Assembly: GCA_030268105.1 (NCBI GenBank)
Contig: BSDZ01000013.1
Coordinates: 3,205,001-3,269,000, forward strand
DNA from: Volvox africanus
Lineage: Eukaryota; Chlorophyta; Chlorophyceae; Chlamydomonadales; Volvocaceae
DNA length: 64,000 nucleotides
Direction of reading: 5' to 3'
Shown: positions 1 through 10,031 of the stretch, one piece after another
Position numbering within the stretch: the stretch's first letter is position 1
Layout of the letters: every line of letters begins with the position of its first letter
The notes under the pieces: model-generated
Told to the model about the DNA's origin: nothing
The model's input: only the letters and a program-made list of their open reading frames with translations
The model's database searches: none
Program-made: the position numbers and the translations under genes

Positions 1-22
1 TACCAACCCCTTCATTCCTCAC

Positions 23-1183
23 CTTAACCATGTAGGCACGGGAGGGCTGTTTCGGGTCACGTGGGGCCTGGCAAGAAAGGTAGGATGCGCAAAACTAGCG
101 TTAAAATTGGACAGGTTATGTCCCGGCACACCATATAACGAAAAGCCTAACCCAATGACCTGACTAACCTATGCCGATTAGAACTGCCCGGGCCCCAAAA
201 CTCCTGTGTGGGGCCCTGCCGAGCTCTTAACTCCCACCAGCCGCCACTAGCCCTTCTCGCACCCACCCTGGCTGATTCCTTCACCTCACAGCGGAGGGCA
301 AACTAATCTTAAAACATCTACAATCGCAGCTTCAACCCACCTGAAAGCTCTCGACCTCCACCGCGTCGCCGAAGTAAACCACAGAGGCTGACCCGCGGCC
401 AAAGCGGTTGAGGTGGGAGTTAATGAAAGCGTCCAGCGGCAAAACGCCAGGTTGCGATTCTGCGAAGGGTTTGAGTGTCGGCGTGCCGTTCAAGTGCGTA
501 AGGGAGGGATGTTCCGGGACGGTAGATGGTCATGCTGCTTTTGGTGGTGGCGGTGTTGCTTTTTCTGCTGCTGCTGCAACCCGCCTGAGCGGCATAGTTG
601 ATACCGCCCAGGTGGGAGGCTGCAATTCTGCAGGCTGCAATGCTGCGTACAGCACTGCAAATCCCTCATGCTTGGCCGCGTTGCACACACATGCTATATA
701 CTATTCAAGAGATGGTAGCTGCCAAGTTGCATAACCAGCACCGGTTTGGGGTCGCCACGTACCTCGGTCTAAATCCGGGATGCGTGAGGTCGTGAAGGAC
801 ACGCGGAAGTAGTTCGCAAGCTGCCGCTGTGACATGCCCTTTCCATTATCCTCAATCACCAGCTCTGCGGGCTCCCCGGTGCGATGCCCGTGCTCATCCA
901 GCTTGTCAAAGTTTATGCGTATGCTAATGCATGGCTCTGCGCGTGGTCGGCAAGGGAATTAACACATCCATGCCCTTTCGAACGCGAACACTGAACGGCA
1001 GAACGCCTACCCGCGCGTTCTATCGTCGCCTGAACAGCATTGTCGATTAACTCCATCAGACATATCATGATGTCAAAACCCTCGACCTACCAGTTAAGCA
1101 AAAAGGGTTTTACGCGGGCAATGCCACAGGCATATCGGTGCCGGTACCGGGTGAGTGAAACCTTCCCGGCCGACAATCGCACC
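23..1183 (-). CDS. SMCHD1/MORC-like GHKL ATPase, partial (exons of the N-terminal ATPase domain)
   Basis: Seen: four minus-strand exons join in frame: 1086-1011, 936-763, 459-341 and 67-23. Each junction has GT and AG, and codon phases match (1, 1, 0). They encode the GHKL ATP-binding fold in order: N-box ELIDNAVQAT, then an INFDKLDE strand, the G1 box LVIEDNGKGMS, an FRVSF segment, and the glycine-rich lid NRFGRGSASVVYFG. An earlier exon ending at 1183 (…TRSLRQE, donor gtgcga) would also join in phase but is less certain. Known: SMCHD1 and MORC proteins use this ATPase head as an ATP-gated clamp in chromatin silencing. The spacing and the FG-R-G lid followed by a 'YFGD' strand are closest to SMCHD1. 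Inference: an intron-containing cellular gene continuing past the left edge. Start codon, SMC hinge and C-terminus are not visible. It could be another GHKL family member. Confidence 0.72.
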
Positions 1184-2263
1184 TCCTGACGAAGAGACCG
1201 AGTAAGAGGTGTGGCATCAAAGTTGCCTTTTATTTTCTGATACGTTGGCGCCATCGTTGTCAATGTGGTTTTGTCCAAGGTTGGCGCTCCTGCCCGCCGA
1301 GCCAATTCAAGTATCCGGTAATACAGCTGCCATCACAGATCAAATCCTAACTTTTCGTAAAGAATACACACAGCAATGACGCTCATACGCATGTGATCGG
1401 GAAGGGCTAGGGGCCCGTCGTTATTGAACATTTTGAGGTTGGGATATACACAGATTTATGAACACATTTAAAGCCAGCAACATATTCGAAGGCTTTTCAT
1501 TTCGCATGCCTTGGATTTTCGCTGTGCTGGAGCCTGGTACGTTACGACTAACGGTCCTGCGCACGAGTCTTAAGCTTTTGCCAGGAAAATGGCACTTCAA
1601 TCATTGACATCTTTGTTTTGATTTGTGTACGTTTAAGAGTCAATCGGATCTTTGTCACGGTGTTACACGGCATGCGCTGCAATGTGCTGTGCGCGAGAGG
1701 TGAGACGGCGAGCATGTCAGGAACCCGATAGCAGCTCATTGAACGTCAAAGCGAACGTTATTTTTATGGTTTTAAAGATTATACCACACGATAATTTTAT
1801 CCTAATCAGCAGCAATTACAGATTGGTCACCCAGGAGGGACCGGCTGTGCACATGTCGTCATGCAACCCGATTTCGCATTAGTGAGAAACGCGCTATCAC
1901 GTGGAGTACAGGGATGAAAAGGTTACAGTAATCTCGTTTGCAAGACACGTTAGATCCCAAAAAAGATGGCCCTCCAGCCCTTGGTATCTTTGATCGATTT
2001 GACATCGATTTGATGGTTCAGAACGTGCAACATTGCGCTCCACGGGATCGCCTTGAGAAATCATCCATCCTCATTATATTGAAAATACGGGGCGAGACCC
2101 GAGGCGACGTGGTATAAGGCCCACAGTTCGGCCTGCTCTGTAAGGCATACCCATTGAAGCAACACATCCACTCCCGCTCGTCGAGACAGAATATCAACAC
2201 CAGATCTCTTCAGCGCGAATTTGTGCGTGACAAGTGACCCGGATTTCAAGGAAAGCTCATAAC
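1184..2263. other. No recognised gene
   Basis: This stretch should hold the 5' end or upstream exons of the GHKL ATPase gene on the minus strand. Only short open frames are present. A minus-strand one at 2061-2249 reads as protein-like around LWALYHVASGLAPYFQYNE, but I cannot assign it to a family or connect it by splice sites. Confidence 0.3.
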
Positions 2264-2378
2264 ATGTCGGCGCCGTTCAGTGACAAGCCCAACCCGTTCA
2301 CAGAGCTCAGTTCAGAGCAGCCTGCAGCGGACAACCTCGCCATGACCTCACAGCCCGGAGCCGCGGAGAACTCTCGAG
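2264..2378 (+). other. Candidate first coding exon with an NPF motif
   Basis: An ATG at 2264 opens 38 codons (MSAPFSDKPNPFTELSS…) and stops at a good donor, CTCGAG|GTAGGC, in phase 1. The NPF tripeptide near the N-terminus is typical of EH-domain-binding trafficking proteins such as SCAMPs. I could not find downstream exons that would confirm a SCAMP or any other family, so this is an orphan exon candidate. It may be chance or a remnant. Confidence 0.25.
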
Positions 2379-2929
2379 GTAGGCAAACCAAAAGCTCAGC
2401 GAGATGTGGTCCGCAGTTGCTCCTGGCCTGTTGCGCAAGCGCGCACCTGTCATTCGCATTTGAAGCTTTCTGTGATTCAGCCAGCTGGCCGAAAAGGTTC
2501 TTTGACGCTGATGTTCATGTGTTCTACCCTAGCGCTTACGCGGGTGACCCCTGGGTCGCCATGGAGCACCTCATTCATTGGGACAAGCGGCGGCAGCAGC
2601 ACAAAACTTTCATTGGGGTCTATACGGCTTAAATCTCGTCTTCCACAAACCGATATGTGCCGTTAGATGCGTTGTTCAAAACCAAATTCGCGTGTTCCTT
2701 ACTTGTGCCTCCACCCGGTCACTTCAACGGAGCTGCAAGGGGGCGAGGTCGTGCCGGCCGACGTCGCCGCCTACACGAACCCAGGTGCCAAGCGCGTGGG
2801 TCGATCCGCCACTGAGAATATCGCAGTCGGCAGGTGGGATCGCACAAACGATGGCGGTTGTGTGGGATTATATTAGCTACTTGGGCGCATCTCTAAACGC
2901 TCCTTACATGTACGCTTCGACTGTTTAAC

Positions 2930-2964
2930 GACAGGTACCGGCCGTTTAACGGCCGGTACCTGTC
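2930..2964. repeat. Perfect 35-bp palindrome (17-bp arms, 1-base centre)
   Basis: The arm gacaggtaccggccgtt is followed by one T and then by its exact reverse complement. The GC-rich stem would form a very stable hairpin or cruciform. There is no T-run typical of a bacterial terminator, and no gene boundary can be placed beside it. Confidence 0.9.
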
Positions 2965-3146
2965 ACCGACTCCCGCACGCGTCTGCACTCATTCGTACGA
3001 TATCATTTTCCCCCTGCAGTCCCTCGCTTCCATGTGTTCCTGTACCCTGGTAAGGTATTCATTATGTCCCTCACTTTCGAGATCTCCGTTGTCATGTCTT
3101 CGTTTAGGAACCTGGGGAACCTGTCCAGAAACCCCGGCGAGTGTCG

Positions 3147-3548
3147 TCAGCCCCTGCGATCAACCTCCCTACAATCTGGAACTCCCTCTGCAGCCTTGCC
3201 GAGGGCGCCGACGCCACTTCCACTGCCACCGCCGCCAACGACTCCCCTATCCTGGCCACCGTCGCCGCAATGTCCAGGGCTGGTATTGAGGACCGCGCAC
3301 GCGAGCGTGTCGAACGCGGGCAGGAAGCTCATGTCCTTGGAATGGGTGGACAAGGCTGCGGCGGCGCCGAGGAGGAAGGCTTCCAGCCCGTGCGGGGTGG
3401 TGTTGCTGCGGCAAAGCGTGCTGCGGAGATGCGTGGCGTCGGCGTGCCACCGACCCATATGGACGCTGCTGGTGGCGAGTCGCGTCCCTAAGCTGGCGGA
3501 TGAGAATACTGAGCATGGAAGCGGACGTGTGAGCGGGCGCGGTGACAT
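3147..3548. other. GC-rich open region, coding strand unclear
   Basis: Both strands are open here with GC-rich third positions. Plus strand 3141-3491 reads …LPTIWNSLCSLAEGADAT…; minus strand 3548-3147 reads …GLEAFLLGAAAALSTHSKD…. One of them is probably a real exon. I see no recognisable motif, no convincing splice partner, and no basis for choosing a strand. Confidence 0.3.
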
Positions 3549-3752
3549 GGCGAGTCTGGCGAGTTCTTTGGTGGTCGGGCTGAGGGTGTGGTGGGGCGGG
3601 TGCCGGAGCTCGGAGATTATAGTGGTCTGTCTGGATGCGCGCGTGGCATGTTGGATGCTGAATGTCGCATGTCAGGCAGGGGACGCACAGAAGTGTAGCG
3701 GCCTGGATGCGCGCGCAATGAAGTGTGTGCGCTGTGCGCATTTATGTTTTTG

Positions 3753-4028
3753 ATTCCCCGCCTTAGCGTGGGAAGGCAGGACACGCGCACCTCTCAGAGG
3801 GAATTGATGTTCGTTGATTATAAAGTAGTTGTGTCGCGGCAGATGATGGTCACTGTAGAGTACCAGCTTCAGGAAACGAGGATAGTGATGTCGATCTGCC
3901 GCGAACAGTTGAGCTGTAGCAATATGACATATAACATTACAAATATATATATTGTAATACAACTACTTTAACATCAACTCCCTCTGAGAGGTGTACGTGT
4001 CCTGCCTTCCCGCGCTAAGGCGGGGAAT
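3753..4028. mobile_element. Short inverted-repeat (MITE/foldback-like) element
   Basis: The left end (attccccgccttagcg…, through ggaaggcagg and cctctcagaggga) is repeated as its reverse complement at the right end, with arms of about 70-75 bp ending near aaagtagtt. The inside is AT-rich and non-coding. Long terminal inverted repeats and small size fit a non-autonomous DNA element. No clear target duplication is visible, and the right end is bounded by a microsatellite that may have obscured it. Confidence 0.65.
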
Positions 4029-4086
4029 ATATACATATATATTACACACGCACGCACACACACACACACACACGCATATATATATA

Positions 4087-4147
<61 letters not shown>

Positions 4148-4154
4148 GTGTGTA
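4029..4154. repeat. AT/AC/GT dinucleotide microsatellite
   Basis: An (AC)n tract, a short (AT)n centre and a roughly 60-bp (GT)n tract follow each other, so the array is itself self-complementary. Open frames reading HTHTHT or CVCVCV here are repeat artefacts. Confidence 0.95.
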
Positions 4155-4492
4155 ATAAAAATGCAGATAATTGCCGCGAAAGCAAACGAAGTCCAACGAG
4201 TTATCGCTGCTGCTGCTTGCGTTGTAGCTAACTAAACCATCAATATTCGTTGACGCGAGGGTGGGGGCCTAGGCATTCTTGAGAATTGTATTTGCCGCAC
4301 ATTGAAGAAAGAAGAGTTACACAAGCTGGAGGCTGGCTTCATGAATGTGTGCAAAAGAAAGTACATCATCAAGCGAAGAACTAGAGCCATCCCAGCAAGG
4401 CTGAGGCTCGAAATTGTACTTTGGGCATCTTCAAAACAACACAATTGCAATCTCCACCTTATGTTCACAATCCTCAGCCTGATCATGGAACC

Positions 4493-4709
4493 TCAGGGCC
4501 ATGGCCATTTATGAATTGGCCGATCGCAGGATAGGAGAGAATCCATAGGAAACGTCGTATCGCGAGGCTCATGAGTCCCAAGGGTCGCTAACCGCAAACC
4601 AAAAGGTATGTTAGAAAAAGTAACCAACACACTCCCTGCCATTATCAATCCTATATTACCTACCATACCTGAAAGACTGGCCATTAGCGCTAAATCAATT
4701 TGAAATACT
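4493..4709 (-). pseudogene. Bacterial-looking hydrophobic protein fragment
   Basis: The minus strand reads VFQIDLALMASLSG followed by a hydrophobic, possibly membrane-spanning stretch (GNIGLIMAGSVLVTF). The first 14 residues lie in a 42-bp sequence at 4668-4709 that recurs exactly at 5213-5254, where it continues into a different sequence. I do not recognise the family. The local base composition is AT-rich, unlike the neighbouring algal exons. It is best read as part of a rearranged, non-native segment. Confidence 0.35.
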
Positions 4710-5254
4710 TTGCGGAGATTTTAAATATGATTTATTGGGCTGATACTTATTACTGGTATTAAACGTCATATGAAGAATTATTTAATGCTAGTGCTGCTGT
4801 TCCACCAAGACTATGTCCTACCAAAATCTGGGGAGCTTCAAAGTTTTTTCTCATAAAATCGGCTGCAGCGATTAGGTCATTTACATTTGAGATGGAGTAT
4901 ATATCTCCAGAATAAGAGATGACAATTCTTGTAAGAATACTATTAAAATGTGGATAGCTGTGGAATAGTAGCGATAAAACGCTCATAGCAAGGAGGGTTA
5001 CTAAATAAGATTTCGTTAAAAGTAGTTGCTTATACTTTTGGCACAAGGTGTGACAGTACATTAGAATCATTACTTCAGAAACTGGAAAATTTCCTCTTGG
5101 ATTCAATTGCTAGTTTTACTGCTGATTCTTTAAATTCAGCTGGGTGGAGTGATAATAATCAGCTCCATGCTATCTTCGATATTATTGTTTTCGAACCTAA
5201 CAAATCCTTGCCCCTGAAAGACTGGCCATTAGCGCTAAATCAATTTGAAATACT
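4668..5254. repeat. 42-bp exact direct repeats (4668-4709 and 5213-5254)
   Basis: The sequence beginning cctgaaagactggccattag and ending tttgaaatact occurs twice in the same orientation, 545 bp apart, within the AT-rich bacterial-looking island. On the minus strand both copies encode the same peptide and then diverge. That fits duplication or patchwork joining of one source gene. Confidence 0.9.
4759..5106 (-). pseudogene. Alpha/beta hydrolase fragment (bacterial OsmC-associated hydrolase type)
   Basis: The C-terminal part reads [19 protein letters not shown] followed by [16 protein letters not shown]. That contains the nucleophile elbow G-H-S-L-G-G of alpha/beta hydrolases, and the preceding 'NVxDLxAAADF' pattern is characteristic of the bacterial hydrolase often fused to OsmC. 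The upstream part no longer aligns in one frame (HCxT-like piece, then a scrambled stretch), and the frame stops soon after the elbow. The gene is therefore truncated, without the rest of the catalytic triad. The AT-rich composition and lack of introns point to bacterial origin. Whether it is integrated DNA or an assembly chimera cannot be decided here. Confidence 0.55.
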
Positions 5255-5255
5255 C

Positions 5256-5474
5256 TTAGTAGTTCTTTTGCTGTACCAAGCAATATAGAGGCAACAATCT
5301 TTCTAGCAATTTGTGCTTCGGCAGAAGGATATTTTTTAAAAAAAGATGGTGTATAGCGTCGTAATCAGCAATATATCTGGTAAGGTCTTTAGGAGCCCCT
5401 CTATTCTTAAGCTCCATAATGATTTGCATCCAGAACTTGCTACCTTCATTCTTCCCAATCCAACTGATTACCAT
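5256..5474 (-). pseudogene. IS256/Mutator-type transposase fragment, mosaic
   Basis: The minus strand reads WIGKNEGSKFWMQIIMELKN followed by RG. That matches the conserved IS256-family block (W-[IV]-G-x-N-E-G-[AS]-K-F-W … E-L-K-N-R-G) which lies between catalytic residues of the transposase. Only this block is present. It then runs into unrelated sequence (LTRYIADYDAIHHLF), and beyond a poly-A frameshift near 5335 into another bacterial-looking peptide. The transposase is clearly non-functional. It supports a bacterial source for the 4.2-5.5 kb island. Confidence 0.5.
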
Positions 5475-5906
5475 TCTCGTCTATTATTGTTTTTTCATAA
5501 CTACCGTTACGGCCGTAATCTTCTGTCATAACGCAGATTGCATGTAATTATATGGCCTTGTGAGCTCAGCACAAGCAACTTATCACCCGTCACTACCGCT
5601 AAGACGCTCACAAACGGTCCGCCCAACATCCTCCGAGTGACCCATGGGTCACTTCAATCACTGCCGGCAAACGTTGCCGCATGCCGCTAAATTCCAAAGC
5701 TCTGCCCGAAAGTGACTTTGCGTGCAATCACAAGCGGGTACCGGTTGGTCCCTTTGTCCACACGTCGACTGCACCACCGTGTTCCTTCCGGGGAAGCACC
5801 CGCGGCTCGGGGGCGTTCCCCACTTTCACTATCTGGAACAAATGACCGCACCCGACTGGGTATCGTCGACTCCGCCTGACTACCTCACTATGTGCATTTC
5901 GTCCTC

Positions 5907-8900
5907 TCAAGGGGAGGTTGTAGCATTGGCGGGGCAGGCGAGGGCTGTTGTGTTGGCGGCGGCGCGCGGCTTCTCAGTGGCTGCGTAGAAGTAGAAGCTA
6001 GCTATGGGGGGTACGCGCTCGTTCCACTGCAGGTGCGGTAAGTGGCGGCCCACCATGTCCTTGGGTGTCAGGAAGTCCAGCAGACGCAGTCCGAAAGGCA
6101 CCAAGAATCCCATCACACCCTCTCGGGTAGCCTCAATGGCGGATAGGAAGGGCTCGCCCTTGTTGGCCACAGACTGTAGGCGAGCGTTCACGGAGTGGAC
6201 CTCTCAGTCAGGTTCGACCTCCAGAAGAAGACAAATCCTTACTTGTAGGTTCTTTAGGTTCTTTAGTGGGTACGGCGTACGGGTAGTGGGATTCATGAAC
6301 AGAGAAAAAATGCTGATGAGTCCTGGCTCAGCATTGTTCGGAGACGGGAGCCGTGTTTGGATTGTGAACCTTCGTCTTACAGCGCGTAACAAGGCGGAGC
6401 CCCAAAAGCTCATCGCATACTAGGAGCATCAGTCTGTAGACGGTGCGACGGCTTTGTACGGAAGCAAAACTGCGGGAGGATTACCTTACCCCGCAGGATA
6501 TTTAGGGTTTGAGGAAAACCGGGAAATCACGCAGGAGAAAACTTAGCAAAACGTTTAGTAAAAGCGTCACCAGCCAGTCACAGTTGCGGCAAGACGCCTT
6601 GCAATTGCGCCAAATTTCATATTCCCGATTCTTAAGCACCACACTCTTACTTCCTCTTCCGCGCGCTGATGTTAGCCAGGGCGTTGCCTACCTTGCGCGT
6701 GACCTTGAAGCCGGGGAACTTAGCACGATCTTCCAGTGCTGCCGCCGCCATGAAGTCAAAGTAGATGCGGCTGCCGGGGACTGACAGACTCGCAAGGGAG
6801 TGGAACAGCGCAGCACAGGCATCGGCCGGCAGGTAGTACATGAGGCCCTCAAGGGTGAATAGTGTCGGGAGGCGGGGATTGAAGCCAGTGTCCGCCAGCG
6901 CCTCCGCCAGAGGCACACGAGACAAATCAGCAGCCACGTACACGGGGCGCAGGGCCTGTGCGTGGAGGGCAATGTCTTGATTGGGTTTTAAAAAAACAAT
7001 GCAATGTTTAAACTGTTTCCTTTTAACGGCACGAGGCGTGTGTGTGTATATGTATGTATGTGTATGTGTGTGTGTGTGTCTCTAGGTAAGTCCTAGGAAG
7101 ATCTAGAAGGGGAAGTAGCAGGGAGAGCAGAAGAGAGGGAGGGATTGGGAGGGAGGGAGGGCGGGGGGCATGAGACAACAGGATGTCACACCGGGCACCT
7201 CTCTCCTCCGGTGTATCCTGTCAGCCCAGAAGGCAGCCCTGAGTCTGGTATGCACCTGTTCCGTGCGTGTTCTCTGCATCTGGCCTGCATGCATTTGGAC
7301 ACCCGGGGGGGGGAGGAAACCCCACCCACACCACCCACTAGCAGACACCTGTGACTAGGGGTGGGCGCCGTTTCCTCACCCAGCCCTACCGGGTCTTTGG
7401 CAAAGCCCAGCTTCTCCGCCAGCGCCTTTTTGGTTGATGAAGCCGAAGGTAGATCCACCTGCGTGCGTGCGTGCGTGCGATCTGGACGGTCAAACACGAG
7501 CAGCACATGTAGAGGGTTCCGGTGCGCCGCTGCACAGAGCATATAGATATGAAACGTTACCATGGGAACTTTGCAAGCCAGAATGTACGCGGGATGGTCG
7601 ATGGAGAACCTTGGGCAGTTGGGAGCACACTGGAGATACGGCAAGTCGTCGTACGAGGCAAATACCAAGGGGTTCGTGGTCGTTCAGGCTCACCTCAAAG
7701 AACCTGACGCCCGTAGCTCCCAGTCTGTGCGCGCGGGTGTCGTACCCAGCTGCCAGAATCACCACCTAGGAGGCAAGGATGTGAGGGTGGAGACTGCGAG
7801 CTGTGATACAGATCCCGCAGCGTGTCAGGCCATTCTTGAACAGTTTAATGCAGTTCAATGCAGTAAGATCCCGTACAGATGACGTGCCTTGCTGGTCCCT
7901 GTGGCAGACCTCAGTGCCGCCGAGGGACTCAGCGCCCGGTGGCGTCTTCGGGCTCGCTATCCTTAATTGCGATATGGACCCCGTCGCTCTAGAGATGATA
8001 TGTCTGGGTGAGGTGGATCCAGATCTTATGGGGTATCGACATGTTGTAGCAACGTTCATTCCCCAGCAAAGCCCCCCCCATCTCACCAACACCAATGCCA
8101 ACACCAATGCCAACACCAACACCAACATCAATGCCAACACCACCACCAGCAACAACAACAACTGCGTCAACGCCAACACCAACATCAATAACAACAACAA
8201 CGCCGACGCCAACAACAACAGCAGGGTCTGCTGTTTGCTGTGCACCCATCCCAGCAATTCGTAATCTTAAACCGGCTCACTTCTCACCTGCTTGATCCCG
8301 GCCGCCAGAGCGTCCCGCACCGCACTGTCGAACCACTTGGTGCGGGCGTCGATAAAGTTCACAGCGCCAGGAGCGCCCCACAGCGGGTTGTCCAAAGTTC
8401 GCTGTGGGTGTATGTGTGTGTGGGGTGGGGGGTACGAGACACGGAGCAAGGGAAGGTGCAATTATTTCAATTGTGGTATTGCTGTTCTTGTTATTACTGT
8501 TAGTGTTAATGGTTTTGTTATTGTTGTTGTTATTGTTGTTGTTATTGTTGTTGTTGTTGTTATTGTTGTTATTGTTGTTGTTATTGTTGTTGTTGTTGTT
8601 GTTATTGTTGTTGTTATTGTTGTTGTTGTTGTTGTTATTATTATTGTTGTTGTTGTTCTTGGTGGTGGTAGCTGTCGTAGTGGTCGTGGTGGTGTTGGTG
8701 GAGTTAGCGGTGGCAATTAAGAGCCATTGGGGGGAACCAGCCGGGCGCTGTCGATGCGAAGTTATTGCCAAGGCTCGGAGTACCCAGTAGTTCAGAGAAG
8801 CAAAGCCACACCTCCAGCCTACTCAAACACACCTCCCGTTGACACAAGGTTCATCATAAACCTGCTCATCTAATTTAGTTATTGGGTTTGCGCCTGAGGG

Positions 8901-10031
8901 CGCGGACAGACCCATGGGCCGCATCACTTAAAACTCCCCTTAAAACTGGTCAACCATGCCTTGTCACAAAGACGCGGCAGGGCCATATGATGAAATGGCA
9001 TGATTCTAAAACGCACCTGCCCTTATCTATTACATCCGTCGTTAGCTGTGTTTAAGGTTTTAGCCAGCCTCCCAGCCCCCCACCCTCCAGTGCAGGAGAG
9101 GTCCCCGCCCGGAGACACCCCCCGATGCATCCACGATGGCTTTTCTTTGGAGCACCGCTGTCCGGTCTCTCGAGCATGATGCAGCTTGTCGTGACGTAGA
9201 TATGGGCTCAGGCAGGCGGGTGGCTCGCTGCTTGCCCCCATATGCTTGGGCCTTCCGTTCCTGGTATAGACGCACCGCACAATCCGCCCGGTCCGCACAA
9301 TCCCGCACACGTACCTTCAACTGGCTCTTGCTACCCGGCAGGTGCTTCAGCATCCAGCTGCGCACCGGCATCAGTTCATCTCGCAAGCGCGCCGCGAGAT
9401 AGTCATCATTATGGTTGGGGAGGCGCAGGTCCCTGTTTAGGGCTCGAAACACAAGCTGGGATTCGTGCAGGTCGCCGCCGCATCCGGCCACCCACCCACC
9501 CCATCCACACAGGCATATCCCCCCACGTGTACACAGACCGGGAGCGGGAAACGACTTCGTTGGAGGATGGAAGAGGCTACAAGCTGGAGGTGCGGGGGGC
9601 GAGAGTATACAGTATACAGGTGGAAATGCGCTTCTGCGTTTGGAAGCTTCATGTTTACGGTGCTGGGTGCGAAAGAGGGTCAGATGACTGAAGTGGAGGG
9701 AGGGGGCGGCGGAGCTTGGAAGGGCTTTACATGGGCCGTCTCTTGCTGTTTTCATCTCTTCACCGCTGTGGCTAATATCTAAAATATCTCCCTCACTGAT
9801 ATCACCCTGGATTGAAGCCCCAGCATAAGGCTCATGAAGGCGACCTAAACGCCGACTCTTAGATCCCTGCCAGCTGCAGGTTGGAGGCGCAGCTGCCAAG
9901 CATCTTACCATCTCGTAGTTAGTGGGTTGCCCACGAGTGATGTAATACAGCAGGCCCAGCTTGCTACTGCCCTTATTGTCGTTCGATGCCGCCACCACCG
10001 CCTCGGGTGTGGCTTCCACACTAGCTGCCAT
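5907..10031 (-). CDS. SAM-dependent methyltransferase, TIGR00027/leucine carboxyl methyltransferase-like, 7 exons
   Basis: Seven exons join without a phase conflict: 10031-9909, 9455-9315, 8401-8288, 7765-7694, 7458-7390, 6955-6692 and 6173-5907, giving 349 aa from ATG at 10031 to TGA at 5907. Every intron is GT-AG and phase 0. Exon 2 carries the N-terminal LRDELMPVRSW region. Exon 3 has FIDARTKWFDSAV. Exon 4 is motif I, VVILAAGYDTRAHRL, the SAM-binding G-[YL]-D-T-R loop. Exon 5 begins with the acidic VDLPSAS motif. Exon 6 has the TLFTLEGLMYYLP and GSRIYFDF motifs. Exon 7 contains NKGEPF and ends in the RHLPHLQW…PPIASFYFY tail typical of the family. Known: these proteins transfer methyl from SAM to small acceptors, and the substrate is usually unknown. 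The family is widespread in actinobacteria and present in green plants. No targeting peptide is evident. Introns 2 and 3 are filled with simple repeats. Confidence 0.9.
7036..7080. repeat. TG-rich microsatellite in methyltransferase intron 5
   Basis: A run of gtgtgtgtatatgtatgtatg and (tg)n lies inside the intron between the exons ending at 7390 and starting at 6955. Confidence 0.8.
8083..8226. repeat. AAC/ACC trinucleotide-hexanucleotide repeat in methyltransferase intron 3
   Basis: Imperfect units of caacac, caatgc and aacaac run for about 140 bp between exons 3 and 4. Apparent Asn/Thr-rich and Val/Gly-rich frames on both strands are by-products. Confidence 0.9.
8462..8680. repeat. (TTG)n/(TTATTG)n repeat in methyltransferase intron 2
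   Basis: About 200 bp of ttgttattgttgttg units lie between exons 2 and 3. The repeat gives long poly-Leu, poly-Val and poly-Asn frames, none of which is a gene. The intron, 913 bp, is the longest in the gene. Confidence 0.92.

Noticed and set aside
3963..4196. His-Thr repeat protein
   Set aside because: It is a direct reading of the AC/GT microsatellite.
8404..8790. Poly-Leu, poly-Val and poly-Asn frames
   Set aside because: All are readings of the TTG/TTATTG repeat in an intron.
9060..10031. A 323-codon open frame on the minus strand
   Set aside because: It runs through exon 1, intron 1 and exon 2 of the methyltransferase gene. The intron part is low complexity, and the protein only makes sense when spliced.
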